A stretch of 64,000 bases of DNA, taken from the NCBI GenBank assembly GCA_922989275.2, contig OV277869.1, positions 24,934,189 through 24,998,188 on the forward strand, read 5' to 3'. Within the stretch, counting starts at the first letter, position 1. Every line of letters starts with the position of its first letter. Origin of the DNA: Gari tellinella (Eukaryota; Mollusca; Bivalvia; Cardiida; Psammobiidae). Positions 1 through 11,136 of the stretch are shown piece after piece. Both the position numbers and the translations under genes were made by a program. The notes under the pieces are model-generated. The model searched no databases. It was not told the DNA's origin and saw only the letters and a list, made by a program, of their open reading frames with translations.

Positions 1-490
1 TAAAACATACTGAAAATATCATGAAAAATACTAACAAGAGTGTTGAAAGCTAAAACATATGCTCTTTCATCAAATAAGGCTATATGTGAGGTTAATGAAG
101 TATATCTGTAGCTATCAGAGTTTTAAAACCAAAACATAGATATAGGGATCCAGACGATTTTCATAGCATTCGTATAGGTTGGGAATTACCGCATATCAGG
201 GTTTTCCCCAGGCCATTTAAGCGCTGGGGTACCCCAGCGCCTTAATTTCTGAACATCAATTGCCCCAGCGCCTTATCAATGCATTTATATCAGATAAAAG
301 CACCCGTATAACTATAAAGACTAAAAGTATGTTTCATTGAAGATCTGGTAAAGATATTAAAGAAACCAGAAATGGGTGTCAAAGCCACCAGATGCTCGCC
401 TGCTTGAAATTTAAGTATAAAAACATTTTGTATCCGAAACAAATCAATTTTCAGTTTAGAAAGATTATTAAATGAATAATGAGCCTTAAT
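1..490. other. No gene seen; one perfect palindrome
   Basis: No coding exon was recognised. GCGCTGGGGTACCCCAGCGC at 221-240 is a perfect 20-bp palindrome, flanked by TTAA on the left and CTTAA on the right, and half of it is repeated at about 263-273. It may be a small deletion derivative of a TTAA-target element. Confidence 0.4.
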
Positions 491-494
491 CAAG

Positions 495-1614
495 TTATAT
501 AAAACTTAAAAACAACCCGTCCAAAAAACTTTAGCCTGGTGATTTGAGGTGAAAACAACTAAGTCCAAAACATGTCAAGAATTGAAATAAATTAAAATCA
601 TTTTTAATGCCAACTTCATAGCCTCAATGTTTGTTCCCAAATGAAGCTCCATACAAAATTTCAGCACCCTAGCACAAGTATTAAACTTTAAAACAACACG
701 TCCAAAAAACTTTAACCTGGTGATTGCAGTAAAAAAATATAAGTCTAAAATATGTTAAAAATTGACAAATATTAAAATTGTTTTTTAATTCCAACTTCAT
801 AACATCATTGTTTGACCCAGAATGAAGCTTCACACAAAATTTCAGCACCCTATCACAAGTAAAATGAAGTATTAAACTTTGAAACCACCCGTCCTTAAAT
901 CTTTAACCTGGTCTTTTGTCATAAAAAACCTAAGTCCAAAACATGTCAAATAATGACAAAAGTTACAATTATTTTTTAATTTTAACCTCATAACATCAAT
1001 GTTTGACCCCTAATGAACCTCCATACAAAATTTCAGCACCCTAGCATAGGTATTAAACTTTAAAACAACCCGTCCAAAAAACTTTAACCTGGTCTTTTGG
1101 AGAAAAAAAGTCCAAAACATGTCAAATATTGACAAATATTAAAATCATTTTTAACTTTAAACTCCATAACATCAATGTTTGACCCCCAATGAACCTCCAT
1201 ACAAAATTTCAGCACCCTAGCACAAGTATTAAACTTTAAAACTACCTGTCAAAAAAACTTTAACCTGGTCTTTTGTCGTAACAAACCTAAGTCAAAAACA
1301 TGTCAAATATTGACAAAAGTTAACATCTTTTTTTAATTCTAATTTCATAACATCAATGTTTGACCCCTAATAAAACTCCATACAATATTTCAGCACCCTA
1401 GCACAAGTATTAAACTTTAAAACAACCCGTCCAAAAAACTTTAACCTGAGGTTTTTTGCTACATGAATCTCCATACAAAATTTCAGCACCCTAGCACAAG
1501 TATTAAGCTTTAAAAGAACCCGTCCAAAAAATTTAACCTTGGCCACGCTCACGCTCACTCACGCCGGGGGTATGACATTAGCTCTGCTGTTCTACAAACA
1601 GGCGAGCTAAAAAT
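495..1614 (+). mobile_element. Helentron/pearl-like element with about 178-bp tandem array
   Basis: The core CGTCCAAAAAACTTTAACCTGG recurs at about 519, 701, 890, 1070, 1248 and 1429, with a shortened copy at about 1522, giving units near 178 bp. Each unit ends in a conserved block, CAAAATTTCAGCACCCTAGC. The array is followed by a CACGCTCACGCTCACTCACG tract and a TAGCTC...GAGCTAAAA stem, the same terminal arrangement as the element at 30742-32066. Such organisation is known for bivalve pearl-type and Helentron-associated elements. The left end was not determined. Confidence 0.55.
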
Positions 1615-1615
1615 G

Positions 1616-3464
1616 TTAACATTTTTTCTTTTCTTTTCTTTCTTTGAATAGAAGTCATAATTGCACTGTCTTAAAGCTCATTAAGCTCACTGCTATCTAA
1701 ATTAATAATGTTTCGCATTCAACTGGCTTTGTTGTCGGCCTGTGAAAAGCTTGCGGAATTTTCAACCTCAACCGTGTCTTCATGGTGTTATTCACAGATT
1801 GTTGTCTTGGCTGGCCACTGTCAGCAAAATAGTGTGGTCTTCAAATCTTCAACAGCTGCAAACCCTGGAATGAATTTTTGTTCCACACCAGTGTACCTGA
1901 CATTCTTCTTGCAACATCTTGTCCACATTCAACTTACTGAATGGACTGACAATGTCACTGATCAACACTCTTGACAGTTAATGTATTGGCGAAATACTGA
2001 AAGTTCTGTAAATGCGCTAACTTCTTGGTTTGTGTTCTTTAAAGTAGCTTTTAAGTTCAAATATCGAACCATTCTCCATTTCAATTTTCACACTGGGATG
2101 AAGGTACATTCTTCTTCTTCTTCTTCATTGTATAAGTGTGGATTTATTTTTAATAGATCTTGTTTTGGCAGCACAGGACAGTAAATGCCTCCACCCCATT
2201 TCCTGAGTTCATGTTGAGAGGTTGGATGAAACCTGAAAAGAAATTTAAAGAAATTAAAAATATGATTATAATGAATAAATAAGTGGGGTCCCATTTCCGA
2301 TTTTGGTAATTTATCTTGAATATCCAACACCAGTTTATTAAAACCATTGAACAATTGATCCTAATAATTAAGTTAAATAAATGTATATATCATTACCGAT
2401 TTATTTCTCTTATTTCTTAAGGTGTTCTGAAAAAAACATGAGTGACTACTCTTCAAAGCCTAGTAAGTTAGTTTCAACATTGAAAACACTTTTTTACATC
2501 TGGTTGAAGCCTGTTTCATACACTCTTATATACCTAGCAACAAAACAAAGACCTAGTCGTCAGTTTTAAGGTTGGGTTTAAAAATTCAGTTCGGGAAAAA
2601 ACAGGTGCCCGCCGTTCAAATTTCGAACGAAATATACGTCTTTTTTTCACAATATCGTAATATTTTGTGAATGAAATGTACATTGAAACGAAGGAGATTT
2701 CTTACAGCATTTGTCGTGGTAAAATAACCTTTTTCGTATTGTTCACGGGGGTGTTTTATCAATATTATACTTGAGGATTCAATATGGCGACGACGGGCCG
2801 GGCGTCGATAAATTCTCAAACTTAAACACAAGAGCCCGGCCTTCAAACGGATAATTAAACATAACTATTAACGCCAATAGAAAAAGAAAAGTCTATAGAT
2901 AATGATTGTATATTTGTTTTTGATACATACCCAAGGTTTTTAGCGAAAATCGACGCATATATGGTCACTGGATTCTTCTGTGAAATGTCAACAAAGCGGG
3001 ACTTCCGGCGTGAAGAGCTGTCTTCTGATTGGTTGAAATGAATTTATGAATTATGATTCGCGCGGACTATGCTGAATCGTAGAATCCTACTAAGTCCGTG
3101 GTTATATAAAACATTATTAAGATTTACGTAAAATTGATTTAAACTCGATATAGAATCTGAATATAATACAGAATAGGTTTAATAGTTAATTTAAAAGTGA
3201 ACTCAGAGATCTATTCTTCTTTTTGAAGACGAGGTCATAACACTTTCGTTCAGAGCTTAAAATATCGTCAAATTCACGTTTGGAGCTACGATACATTTGT
3301 AAAGTAGCCAAATCACTTTACATAATAATATTCCGATATTTCGATCAACGGAAATCCCTTGGGTATTAGTGGGCGAAACAACCCTGGTCAAATTTGGGAG
3401 CGAAACGACCAGGGAGTTAAACGGGTATGGGGCGAAACGTCTTTTCAACGTTCCTAATGTAACG
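1616..3464. other. Stretch without a recognised gene
   Basis: Several short open frames occur but none resembles a known protein or shows a consistent exon chain. A CCAAT-type box (gattggtt) at about 3030 and GC-richer sequence at 2740-3070 suggest possible promoter DNA. A thiolase exon was specifically looked for on the minus strand and not found. Confidence 0.3.
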
Positions 3465-3480
3465 ACAAGGGACGGTCTCC

Positions 3481-3570
3481 CTAATTAGCGACAAGAAGCT
3501 TTAGGAGCGTCAAGAAGCGACACGAAGCGTCAAGAAGCGTCAAGAAGCTTAAAAACAGCGTCAAGAAGGG
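3481..3570. repeat. Left subterminal decamer repeats
   Basis: Tandem GCGTCAAGAA and GCGACACGAA units. They are the inverted counterpart of CTTCTTGACG and CTTCGTGTCG units at 6846-6910, so both ends of the element can fold together. Confidence 0.75.
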
Positions 3571-3947
3571 AAAAAACAATATAAGATGTATAATAAGCTT
3601 TAATTAAATATTTATTTTGAAAATATTGAGTTATATTATCATTATTCCGACCTTTGACAGTTTAATGTTCCAGCTCACATGTAGACGAAATGTAAAGCAG
3701 GGGGGGAAACCCTGACAAGTTTCGTGCCGAGTATTCAGTTATCCATCTTTAATAAATATAATTGACATAAAAAGTAAATAACATTAAATCCACATACCTG
3801 GATAAACACTATGATATACAATAATCCATAACTTAGTAAATCAACGAACATAATAATCCAGATCACGAAATATCCATAACACTGTCAGCGGATGTATATA
3901 ATGACGAATCAATATGAGCAACTACATGATGAACAGCTCTAGTTGTA

Positions 3948-4193
3948 GGCTGATGAATAAATGACAGTATTAAACTATTAATAAATTCCCTTTTTTGCGT
4001 TCAAATCCAACAAATACTCACACAGATATTCCGTATTACCCAAAGCTGTGTATTCCTAAGTTAATTATATATATATTTCACACCTATATTACTCGGAGGG
4101 CACGTGCGCTTGTGTTTGCATTTTAATTAGATATTTTCACACCTGTATAATTATTCGACGGGCACGCGCGCTTGTGTTTGCATGTTTCGCAAG
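3948..4193 (+). repeat. Direct repeat, copy 1 (about 240 bp)
   Basis: Runs from GCTGATGAATAAATGACAG to GTTTGCATGTTTCGCAAG. It matches 4721-4953 with a few differences. Each copy contains two smaller repeats of about 60 bp (AATTAGATATTTTCACACC ... GGGCACGCGCGCTTGTG). Confidence 0.7.
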
Positions 4194-4502
4194 TCGGCTG
4201 CCAACGCTAGCTTGGCCACGCTATATTGGTCACGGCTTATGCGCGTCCGCGTTGAGTTTGCAAACAAGTTTCAATGTGGTGTATATTCATGCCGAAATAG
4301 AAACTTAGCGTACACTTGTCCTACCACTCGTGTACTACGCATTACGATCACTCAGATCACTCTGCGTTCTTATCTATTAGCAACTTTGGCATTTGCATAT
4401 TTGCTCTCAATTATTCGATATTTATCTGAGAATTCTTACAATTTAAGATTTTTTTGGATTTGTCCTTGTTCAACTTCATCAATAAGGATGGCATTTCCTT
4501 CT

Positions 4503-4590
4503 GGCGTGTGCAGCAAAAATTGTTTCCGTGGCGTTATCGCCTGTGATAACTGTGATAAATGGATTCATTCTAAATGTCAAAATTTAAGTA
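4503..4590 (+). pseudogene. PHD-finger-like fragment
   Basis: An open stretch encodes GVCSKNCFRGVIACDNCDKW then IHSKC. The spacing C-x3-C-x6-C-x2-C-x4-H-x2-C resembles the latter part of a PHD zinc finger of the kind found in retroelement ORFs. It lies inside the 3474-6921 element between two direct repeats, with no further recognisable coding sequence. Probably a captured or decayed fragment. Confidence 0.35.
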
Positions 4591-4720
4591 AGGCACGCAT
4601 CTTGAGCTTCTTTCTGATTCGGACTGAGATTTTTTCTGTACGGCATGTACGGACGACGATCAAGGGCGTTTCGATTACGTGAAGTCCTTGATCCGATTAG
4701 AAAACTATTCGTCAACTGGA

Positions 4721-4953
4721 AATAGGCTGGTGAATAAATGACAGTATTAATTAAATTCCATTTTTTGCTTTCAAAGACAACAAATACTAGATATTCCGTA
4801 ATTACTCAAAGCTGTGTATTCCTAAGCTAATTAGATATTTTTCACACCCGTATTACTCGGAGGGCACGCGTGCTTGTGTTTGCAATTTAATTAGATATTT
4901 TCACACCTGTATTACTCAACGGGCACGCGCGCTTATGTTTGCATGTTTCGCGA
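4721..4953 (+). repeat. Direct repeat, copy 2
   Basis: Starts GGCTGGTGAATAAATGACAG and ends GTTTGCATGTTTCGCGAG. It encloses, with copy 1, a 530-bp segment holding the PHD-like fragment, as if a segment had been captured between duplicated flanks. Confidence 0.7.
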
Positions 4954-4979
4954 GTGTGCGTTGAGTTTGCACATAGGCA

Positions 4980-6720
4980 CATAGAGAAAAAAAAATTGAC
5001 GCTAATGTCGTTTCCTGTACTACATGCACATAGAGACACGCTTCTTGACGCTAATTTCTTTCTCTGTACTATATGCACATAGAGAAAACCTTCTTGACGC
5101 TAATTTCTTGTTCTATCCTAAAATCTTCTTTATACTAATTTCTTTCTCTGTACTACATGCACGTAAAGAAAACTTTCTTGACGCTGAACCTTGTCTCTAT
5201 ACTACATATAGAAAGTCTTCTTGAAGCTAATTTCGTTTCCTGTACTGCATGTACATAGAGAAAATCTTCTTGACGCTAATTTCTTTCTCTGTACTGCATG
5301 TACATAGAGAAAATCTTCTTGACGCTAATGTCGTTTCTTGTACTGCATGTTCATAGAGAAAATCTTCTTGACGCTGATTGTACTGCAAATACATAGAGAA
5401 AATCTTCTTGACGCTGATTGTACTGCATGTATATAGACAAAATCTTCTTGACGCTGATTTCTTTCTCTGTAGTGCATGTATATAGAGAAAATCTTCTTGA
5501 CGCTAATTTCTTTCTATGTACTATATGCACATAGAGAAAACCTTCTTGACGCTAATTTCTTTTTTCTATACTAAAATCTTCTTGACGCTGATTTCTTTCT
5601 CTGTACTATATGCACATAGAGAAAACATTCTTGACGCTGATTGCCTCCTCTGTGACAGACACATGTAGAAAATCTTCTTGACGCTAATTTTGTTTCCTGT
5701 ACTGCATGTACATAGAGAAAATCTTCTTGACGCTAATTTCGTTTCCTGTACTGCATGTACATAGAGAAAATCTTCTTGACGCTAATGTCGTTTCCTGTAC
5801 TGCATGTACATAGAGAAAATCTTCTTGACGCTAATGTCGTTTCTTGTACTGCATGTTCATAGAGAAAATCTTCTTGACGCTGATTGTACTGCAAATACAT
5901 AGAGAAAATCTTCTTGACGCTGATTGTACTGCATGTATATAGACAAAATCTTCTTGACGCTGATTTCTTTCTCTGTAGTGCATGTATATAGAGAAAATCT
6001 TCTTGACGCTAATTTCTTTCTATGTACTATATGCACATAGAGAAAACCTTCTTGACGCTAATTTCTTTTTTCTATACTAAAATCTTCTTGACGCTGATTT
6101 CTTTCTCTGTACTATATGCACATAGAGAAAACATTCTTGACGCTGATTGCCTCCTCTGTGACAGACACATGTAAAAAATCTTCTTGACGCTAATTTTGTT
6201 TCCTGTACTGCATGTACATAGAGAAAATCTTCTTGACGCTAATTTCGTTTCCTGTACTGCATGTACATAGAGAAAATCTTCTTGACGCTAATGTCGTTTC
6301 CTGTACTGCATGTTCATAGAGAAAATCTTCTTGACGCTGATTGTACTGCAAATACATAGAGAAAATCTTCTTGACGCTGATTGTACTGCATGTATATAGA
6401 CAAAATCTTCTTGACGCTGATTTCTTTCTCTGTAGTGCATGTACATAGAGCAAATCTTCTTGACGCTTTTTTTTACCTCTGTACTGCATGTACATAGAGA
6501 AAATCTTCTTGACGCTGATTGTACTGCATGTATATAGACAAAATCTTCTTAGAGATAAGGTTCTTGACACTAATTTCTTTCTTTGTACTGCATGTTTATT
6601 TTATTCTATACTACATACACAGAGGGAATTACATATACATAGAGAAAGTCTTCTTGACGCTGATCTCTGTACTACTTACACAGAGAAAATCTTCCTGACG
6701 CTAATCCATATCTCTGTGTG
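4980..6720 (+). repeat. Satellite array, 30-50 bp units with CTTCTTGACGCTRAT core
   Basis: About forty irregular units, each an AGAGAAAATCTTCTTGACG block plus a variable linker such as TTTCTTTCTCTGTACT and TGCATGTACATAG. A higher-order repeat is visible: the variant TACTGCATGTTCAT recurs at 5341, 5847 and 6304, with spacings of 506 and 457 bp. The core motif is the same as the element's subterminal decamers, so the array probably arose from the element ends. Open frames across it (for example 6190-6570 minus) are repeat artefacts. Confidence 0.8.
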
Positions 6721-6845
6721 TATCTATTGCGTAATCTAAAGACGTTTTATTTTTACATCAACATACTGAATTATTAATCGTAAATAATTATACAACACAT
6801 AAATAAGGTTTCAGTTTGAAAAAAATAGTTTATTATAGTAATAAT

Positions 6846-6910
6846 GCTTCTTGACGCTTCTTGACGCTTCGTGTCGCTTCTTGACGCTTCGTGTCGCTTC
6901 TTGACGCTAA
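6846..6910. repeat. Right subterminal decamer repeats
   Basis: CTTCTTGACG twice, then CTTCGTGTCG and CTTCTTGACG alternating, running directly into the terminal CGCTAATTAGGGAGACC. Confidence 0.75.
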
Positions 6911-6931
6911 TTAGGGAGACCCACAAGGGAC

Positions 6932-7850
6932 GCTACTCTTGCAAACCCCATGGCGGACGATTTGATTTAGGCGAAGTATTGAATGATCGAAGACAAGATC
7001 GTCAGTCTGGTGAGCTGTTTTTTGGTTGTTCATTAAAAATAACCGCAAGACTGGTCAGCGATGAATAACAAATCTTGATATTCCCGATGTCATTTGCAAA
7101 TTTTGCCCTAAATCACAGCCAATCGACCGTCGCGACTGACAGCTTTTCTGCATCTTGCAAGTTGTAAGTTACTGGTAACTAATTACGTACCGACTTACTT
7201 CGTTCCAACATTTTTTATACACTAGTCTACATATATCTCCATGGTTCGCGATTCCGTCACACTTGACTACCTTATTATTTCAGTTAGAGTTTTCAATTTA
7301 ATTTCAAACAAATTAAATTAATTTATCTATCATTAATTTACTGACGCTGGCGCCGTGACGGTATTTGACAGGTGACGAAAAATGTGATCCTGCTAGTTCT
7401 GAACCTTGTCAGCCCTAAAAAACACAGATATTCTGATTAATAAGGGTGGTTGAATTGTTCTTTGCTATCAACTAAAAAACTTGATGATGTTAACTTTTCT
7501 GCTTTTTGCTAATCATGAAGATACATTGCTGTCCTGGCATTGTCTGTCCCAAGTGAAAGAGTTTATGCTTTATAGGTTGTCATGAAAAGAAAATGTTTTT
7601 ATTTTATGTGTCAACTCGTAATGATTCATTATTAAAAAAATCTTTATTTTTTCTTAGTACTGTACAACCAACTTAACATTCACATTCAAAGTATTTGATA
7701 GAAAAGTTTGATTATTTACGGATTTTTAATCGATAACATTCAATTCAATAATCAATTTTGTTTTTTGTCCGATTCGATCTCCATCCCTAATGAATACTGT
7801 ATTCATAGCACTTGGGAAAGTCTTTTATATTGCACAAGGGAAAGGGTTTT
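6932..7850 (+). other. Possible 5' exon, otherwise no gene
   Basis: Just right of the TIR element, CCATGGCGGAC at about 6949 looks like a YY1-type start-site element, followed by two short reading frames and a possible donor (CTG/gtgagc) at about 7010. No downstream exon could be joined. The rest, to about 7850, is AT-rich sequence in which I recognise nothing. Confidence 0.2.
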
Positions 7851-7853
7851 TAT

Positions 7854-8086
7854 ATGCCTTTTTATGCCTCTTCATATCCCTCCACTGAAGAAAATAGAAC
7901 CTTAAACAGTCATGAATACAAACCATAGGAAATAATTTCTATGTTATAGAAGTTAGCAGCTTAAAGCAGGCTGAAAGAAATTCAGAATGTGCTTTCAAGT
8001 GCATTCTGCTTGACTTTCAATCTGCTTTAAGTGGTTGTCTGCACATGTATTCAAAATTCAAAACAGGCTATGGAGTAAAGGGTTAA
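7854..8086. mobile_element. MITE-A copy (reverse orientation)
   Basis: MITE-A is a roughly 250-bp element with ends TTAACCCATTACCCCATA and TATGGGGTAATGGGTTAA and an internal hairpin centred on GTGCCTTAAGGCAC. This copy is diverged on the left and ends AGTAAAGGGTTAA. Confidence 0.6.
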
Positions 8087-8369
8087 ATAAAAGAACTATT
8101 TATGTCAATTCTGTTTCTCTTTATTTTTTCATATACTGATGATGATATAGGAGTTTTTAAAATGATAAATACTGAACCTCAGAAAACAGGTTTATTTGGG
8201 TGCATAGAACAAACAAGAATCAGAAAAAGTGTCTATATGATTAATATACAGAAAAGACCCTGAACTGACAGCTCCTACAGAAGCTACCTTATCTTGGTCT
8301 GCTTGGTCTGCATTTAAAAGTGATGAAGTCTTAGTGATGAGGTTAAAGTCAATACGTGACTACAGCAAA

Positions 8370-8880
8370 GGTGTGTAAAAGTGGCGTATTTAAGATTTGA
8401 AAAACATTTTAAACAAAATTCTTAAATACGCCACTCCATGTCTCAAATATTTCACTTTTGAAAAGTGGCATCTTTTTATAACAACAAATATGTCGCTAAA
8501 ACGCCACTTTATTGGAGTGGCATATTTAATTATCTCAATAAGAAAACAAATACGAGGCTTTTCTTTCACTTATGTAGAGCGGCGTCTTTTCATAATAACA
8601 AATACGTCGCTTAAACGTCACTTTATTGGAGTGGCATATTTAATTATCACATTAAGAAAACAAATACGAGGCTTTTCTTCCACTTTTTAGAGTGGCGTCT
8701 TTTCAACATGACAAAAACGTCGCTCACACGTCACTTATCTGCCACTTTTCCATACTTATTATTAAATACGCCGCTTCAATGCAAGGCTCGTTTTTGCTAC
8801 TGGCCCAAGTGGCGTAAAAGCTTCACATAAGTGGCATAAAAGCTGCGTTTTTTAATAGCGGCGTTTTTTTCCCGCAAGGG
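8370..8880. repeat. AT-rich repeat block with GTGGCGTATTTA motifs
   Basis: Two full units of about 114 bp (TTGGAGTGGCATATTTAATT at 8512 and 8626) plus partial ones. The block is bounded by inverted AGTGGCGTATTTAAG (8380 region) and TTAAATACGCCGC (8762 region), so it is probably a small TIR element with internal duplication. Confidence 0.55.
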
Positions 8881-9198
8881 ATACAGCTAACTTCTATGAA
8901 GAATCTGACAACATCATGTCAAAATATGTCCTGTTCCACAACAGGCCTAACAAATGTACTTGGCAAGGTTGAGGCTGGTTATATTGGGAAGGATCAAGGA
9001 ACACTCGTAACTTGTTTACAGTGATTAAGACAGGGGTTGCATATAAAAAAGGTAAAAAATAAAGCAGCTTACTCTTCTGGAAGCTTTCTGCTTTTCTTCA
9101 CTCTGCTTTAATACATTACCCCATTGCCTGTTTCTATAGTTTTGAAGACAGATGATCACTTAAAGCAGATTGAAAGTAAAGCTGAATGTGCCTTAAGG

Positions 9199-10210
9199 TA
9201 CTTCGCGGGTGCGCTCAGTTTCCATACAAGGTGTCATGGAATTTTTCTTGAAGAATGATAATAGCCAAAGAAACAATGTGTGAAAATATAGGCAAAATTT
9301 ATCGTGTGGTACTTTGTCCTTAAGTTCTCTTTTTCTGAAAAAAAACCCTGGAATTTTGATGATTTTATTTTTCTGAAAAATAAAAAAAGCTAATGACTTT
9401 AAGTCTCGCCCAATAAGTAGTCCACAACATTCATCACAAGAAAAGCTAAAAACGTTTTGAATAAAGGTGTTCAGAAAGATGTTTTCATCTATTTAAATTT
9501 TACAAAATGCTAAAAAATTGAATTACAAAAAACTGACTCATTCAATGTATATTTCTTTTCATTTTATTCAAATGTATGGTTGAAGAAGTAGTTAATCAGA
9601 AAAAATTAGAAAATATTAGTCAGAATTTGTTGTAATATCAGTTTTTCTTATTAAAATATTGGAAAGAAGTTGAAATAAAGTTACCTACCTTAAAATTAAA
9701 ATGCATTATTTTTTATTCATGGACTTGCATACAATGTTAATTTTATTGTTTAAACATAATAATGGGCAATATCGATCTTGAAAAGCTTCAATGTGTTGCT
9801 TTATAGTGTGATCAAATCTTATACATGTATACCGATTTTATTGACTTGTAAGTCATTAAAATAAAACGTACATGTAAGTGGACATATAATTTGACCGTAT
9901 ATAACATTACTAGTTCTAATCAACGAAGACTAAACATAACATGTCCCTTGATCACTGCGTTATGGATGGACAAGTCAATAAATAAATCAGACGTTTCATT
10001 TAAAAAAAATATTTGGATCAAATGGGAATCGAACCTATGACCTTTCAGTTGCTAGTCAATCACTCTACTGACTGCGCTATGAAGAACTACCCAAAATCGT
10101 ATCAACATTTCCTTTATATAAACTTTCTGGTATAAGCAAGTGCGGATAAAGTCTATGTAGTCAAGACGCATTTCCGCTCGCCCGGAAGAGTGACTTCCGT
10201 ATGCGAAGTA
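9199..10210. mobile_element. Nested 1.0-kb element in the MITE-A centre
   Basis: Ends TACTTCGC and GCGAAGTA are inverted. The flanks CCTTAAGG can be read as an 8-bp duplication (hAT-like) or as TTAA duplication with GGTACTTCGC ends (piggyBac-like). The palindromic target makes these indistinguishable here. No transposase frame; it carries a tRNA-like stretch near its right end. Confidence 0.65.
10018..10090 (-). other. tRNA-like sequence with Pol III A and B boxes
   Basis: The minus strand reads TAGCGCAGTCAGTAGAG (box A-like, about 10079-10063) and GGTTCGATTCC (perfect box B, 10035-10025) with tRNA-like spacing. A loop CTAGCAA would suggest an AGC anticodon, but the acceptor and anticodon stems pair badly, so it is a degraded or SINE-type tRNA relic rather than a working gene. 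Confidence 0.4.
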
Positions 10211-10509
10211 CCTTAAGGCACATTCTGCTTTACTTTCAGCCTGCTTTAAGATACCACATACCAGAATAAAGAAAATATCTCTTATAATACATATATATAA
10301 CTGTATAAATTGGAACTATTTTTTTCAGTGTAGGAATAAACTGAATGTGCTAAAAGGTGCTTTTATGGGGGAAAGGGTTAGGACCTGTTAGGATGCCAAT
10401 AAATTTTCCTATGGTTGTTTAATAGGACACAGCAGATTCAAGAAAAGGGCATTTCTAAGAGGCATAGGTAGATGTGTCAAAGGAACTTCTATAAGGGATA
10501 TGTGTAACT

Positions 10510-10980
10510 CATTAGTCATTACTCCATAAATTTGCCTTTTTGTGCCTTTAATTTATTCCACCAATGAAGAAAATAGTTCCATTTTATACAATCATGAACA
10601 TGCACCATAAGAAATATTTTCGTTATCCTAACAGATGGTATCTTAAACCCATTACCCCAGAGCCTGTTTCTAGTTTTGAAGATAGGTGACCTCTTAAAGA
10701 ATGTTGAAAGTAAAGCAGAATGTGCCTTAAGGCACATTCTGCTTTACTTTCAGCCTGCTTTAAGCTACCATCTGCTAGGATATGGAAAACATTTCTTGTG
10801 ATAAACATTCATGGCTATTTAAAGTGGAGCTATTTGCTCCAGGGGATGAACAAATTAAAGGCGTAAAAATGCATATTTATGGGGTAATGGGTTAAGGCGC
10901 ATTCTGCTTTACTTTCAACCTGCTTTAAAGAGTCACCTGCCTTCAGACCTAGAAACAGGCTATGAGGGTATTAGGTTTAA
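10510..10980. mobile_element. MITE-A copy with second MITE-A inserted
   Basis: Outer copy 10510-10646 and 10892-10980. The inner copy lies between two TTAA sites of the outer one. The outer segment that should lie between its two TTAA sites is missing. Confidence 0.7.
10643..10895. mobile_element. MITE-A copy, nested and near-complete
   Basis: TTAA at both ends, with the perfect central hairpin TGTGCCTTAAGGCACA. Its right end lies about 90 bp from the donor side of ACAA1 exon 2a. Confidence 0.75.
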
Positions 10981-10987
10981 GTTTTAC

Positions 10988-11136
10988 CTATAAAACTGTG
11001 CCATTCTTGATAATACAGTAGCCTTTGGATCATTCACATTTCCTATGCAGATATCGCCAAGATCACCTGGCTTTAGAGTCACACTTTTCAACACACCAGT
11101 CATGGCGGCTGACAACAAATCATCCCCATATGTGTC
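10988..11136 (-). CDS. ACAA1: ACAA1 exon 2, proximal copy (2a)
   Basis: 149 nt with its own acceptor (aatttacag/GACACA) and donor (TTATAG/gtaaaac), in the same phases as the copy at 12278-12426. It encodes DTYGDDLLSAAMTGVLKS, then LGDICIGNVNDP, then SRMAQFY. The end (SRMAQF) is closer to the remembered mammalian form (ARIAQF). Because 149 is not a multiple of three, splicing both copies into one mRNA would shift the frame, so only one can be used per transcript. Both frames are open and both splice-site pairs look intact. Confidence 0.85.

Larger units (their letters stand above)
3474..6921. mobile_element. 3.45-kb TIR element with 9-bp target duplication (Mutator-like or foldback)
   Basis: The left end GGTCTCCCTAATTAGCG and right end CGCTAATTAGGGAGACC are exact reverse complements. 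They are flanked by ACAAGGGAC at 3465-3473 and 6923-6931 (one extra C on the right), a 9-bp duplication as in Mutator-like elements. Inside each end is an inverted set of CTTCTTGACG/CGTCAAGAAG decamers. The interior holds a direct repeat pair, a PHD-like fragment and a large satellite array. No transposase was found, so it is non-autonomous. Confidence 0.65.
9108..10381. mobile_element. MITE-A copy split by a 1,012-bp insertion
   Basis: Left half 9108-9198 and right half 10211-10381. The break is exactly at the centre of the hairpin, and CCTTAAGG is present on both sides of the insert. Confidence 0.75.

Noticed and set aside
1708..1974. Possible exon on the minus strand (about 1860-1975, SDIVSPFSKLNVDKMLQE reading)
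   Set aside because: A donor-like GT follows, but there is no acceptor match, homology or joinable partner exon.
6190..6570. 126-codon open frame with repeated Tyr/Cys/Leu motifs
   Set aside because: A product of the satellite periodicity; no start context, splice sites or known domain.
4980..6720. Possible CRISPR-like array (repeated CTTCTTGACGCT with variable spacers)
   Set aside because: Repeats and linkers are both degenerate, linkers recur in a higher-order pattern, and the setting is an animal genome inside a TIR element. It is a satellite.
1..10987. Remaining ACAA1 exons (active-site Cys exon and later)
   Set aside because: Looked for NRQCSSG-like, SENVA and GHPLG-like blocks on the minus strand and saw none; assumed to be left of the window.
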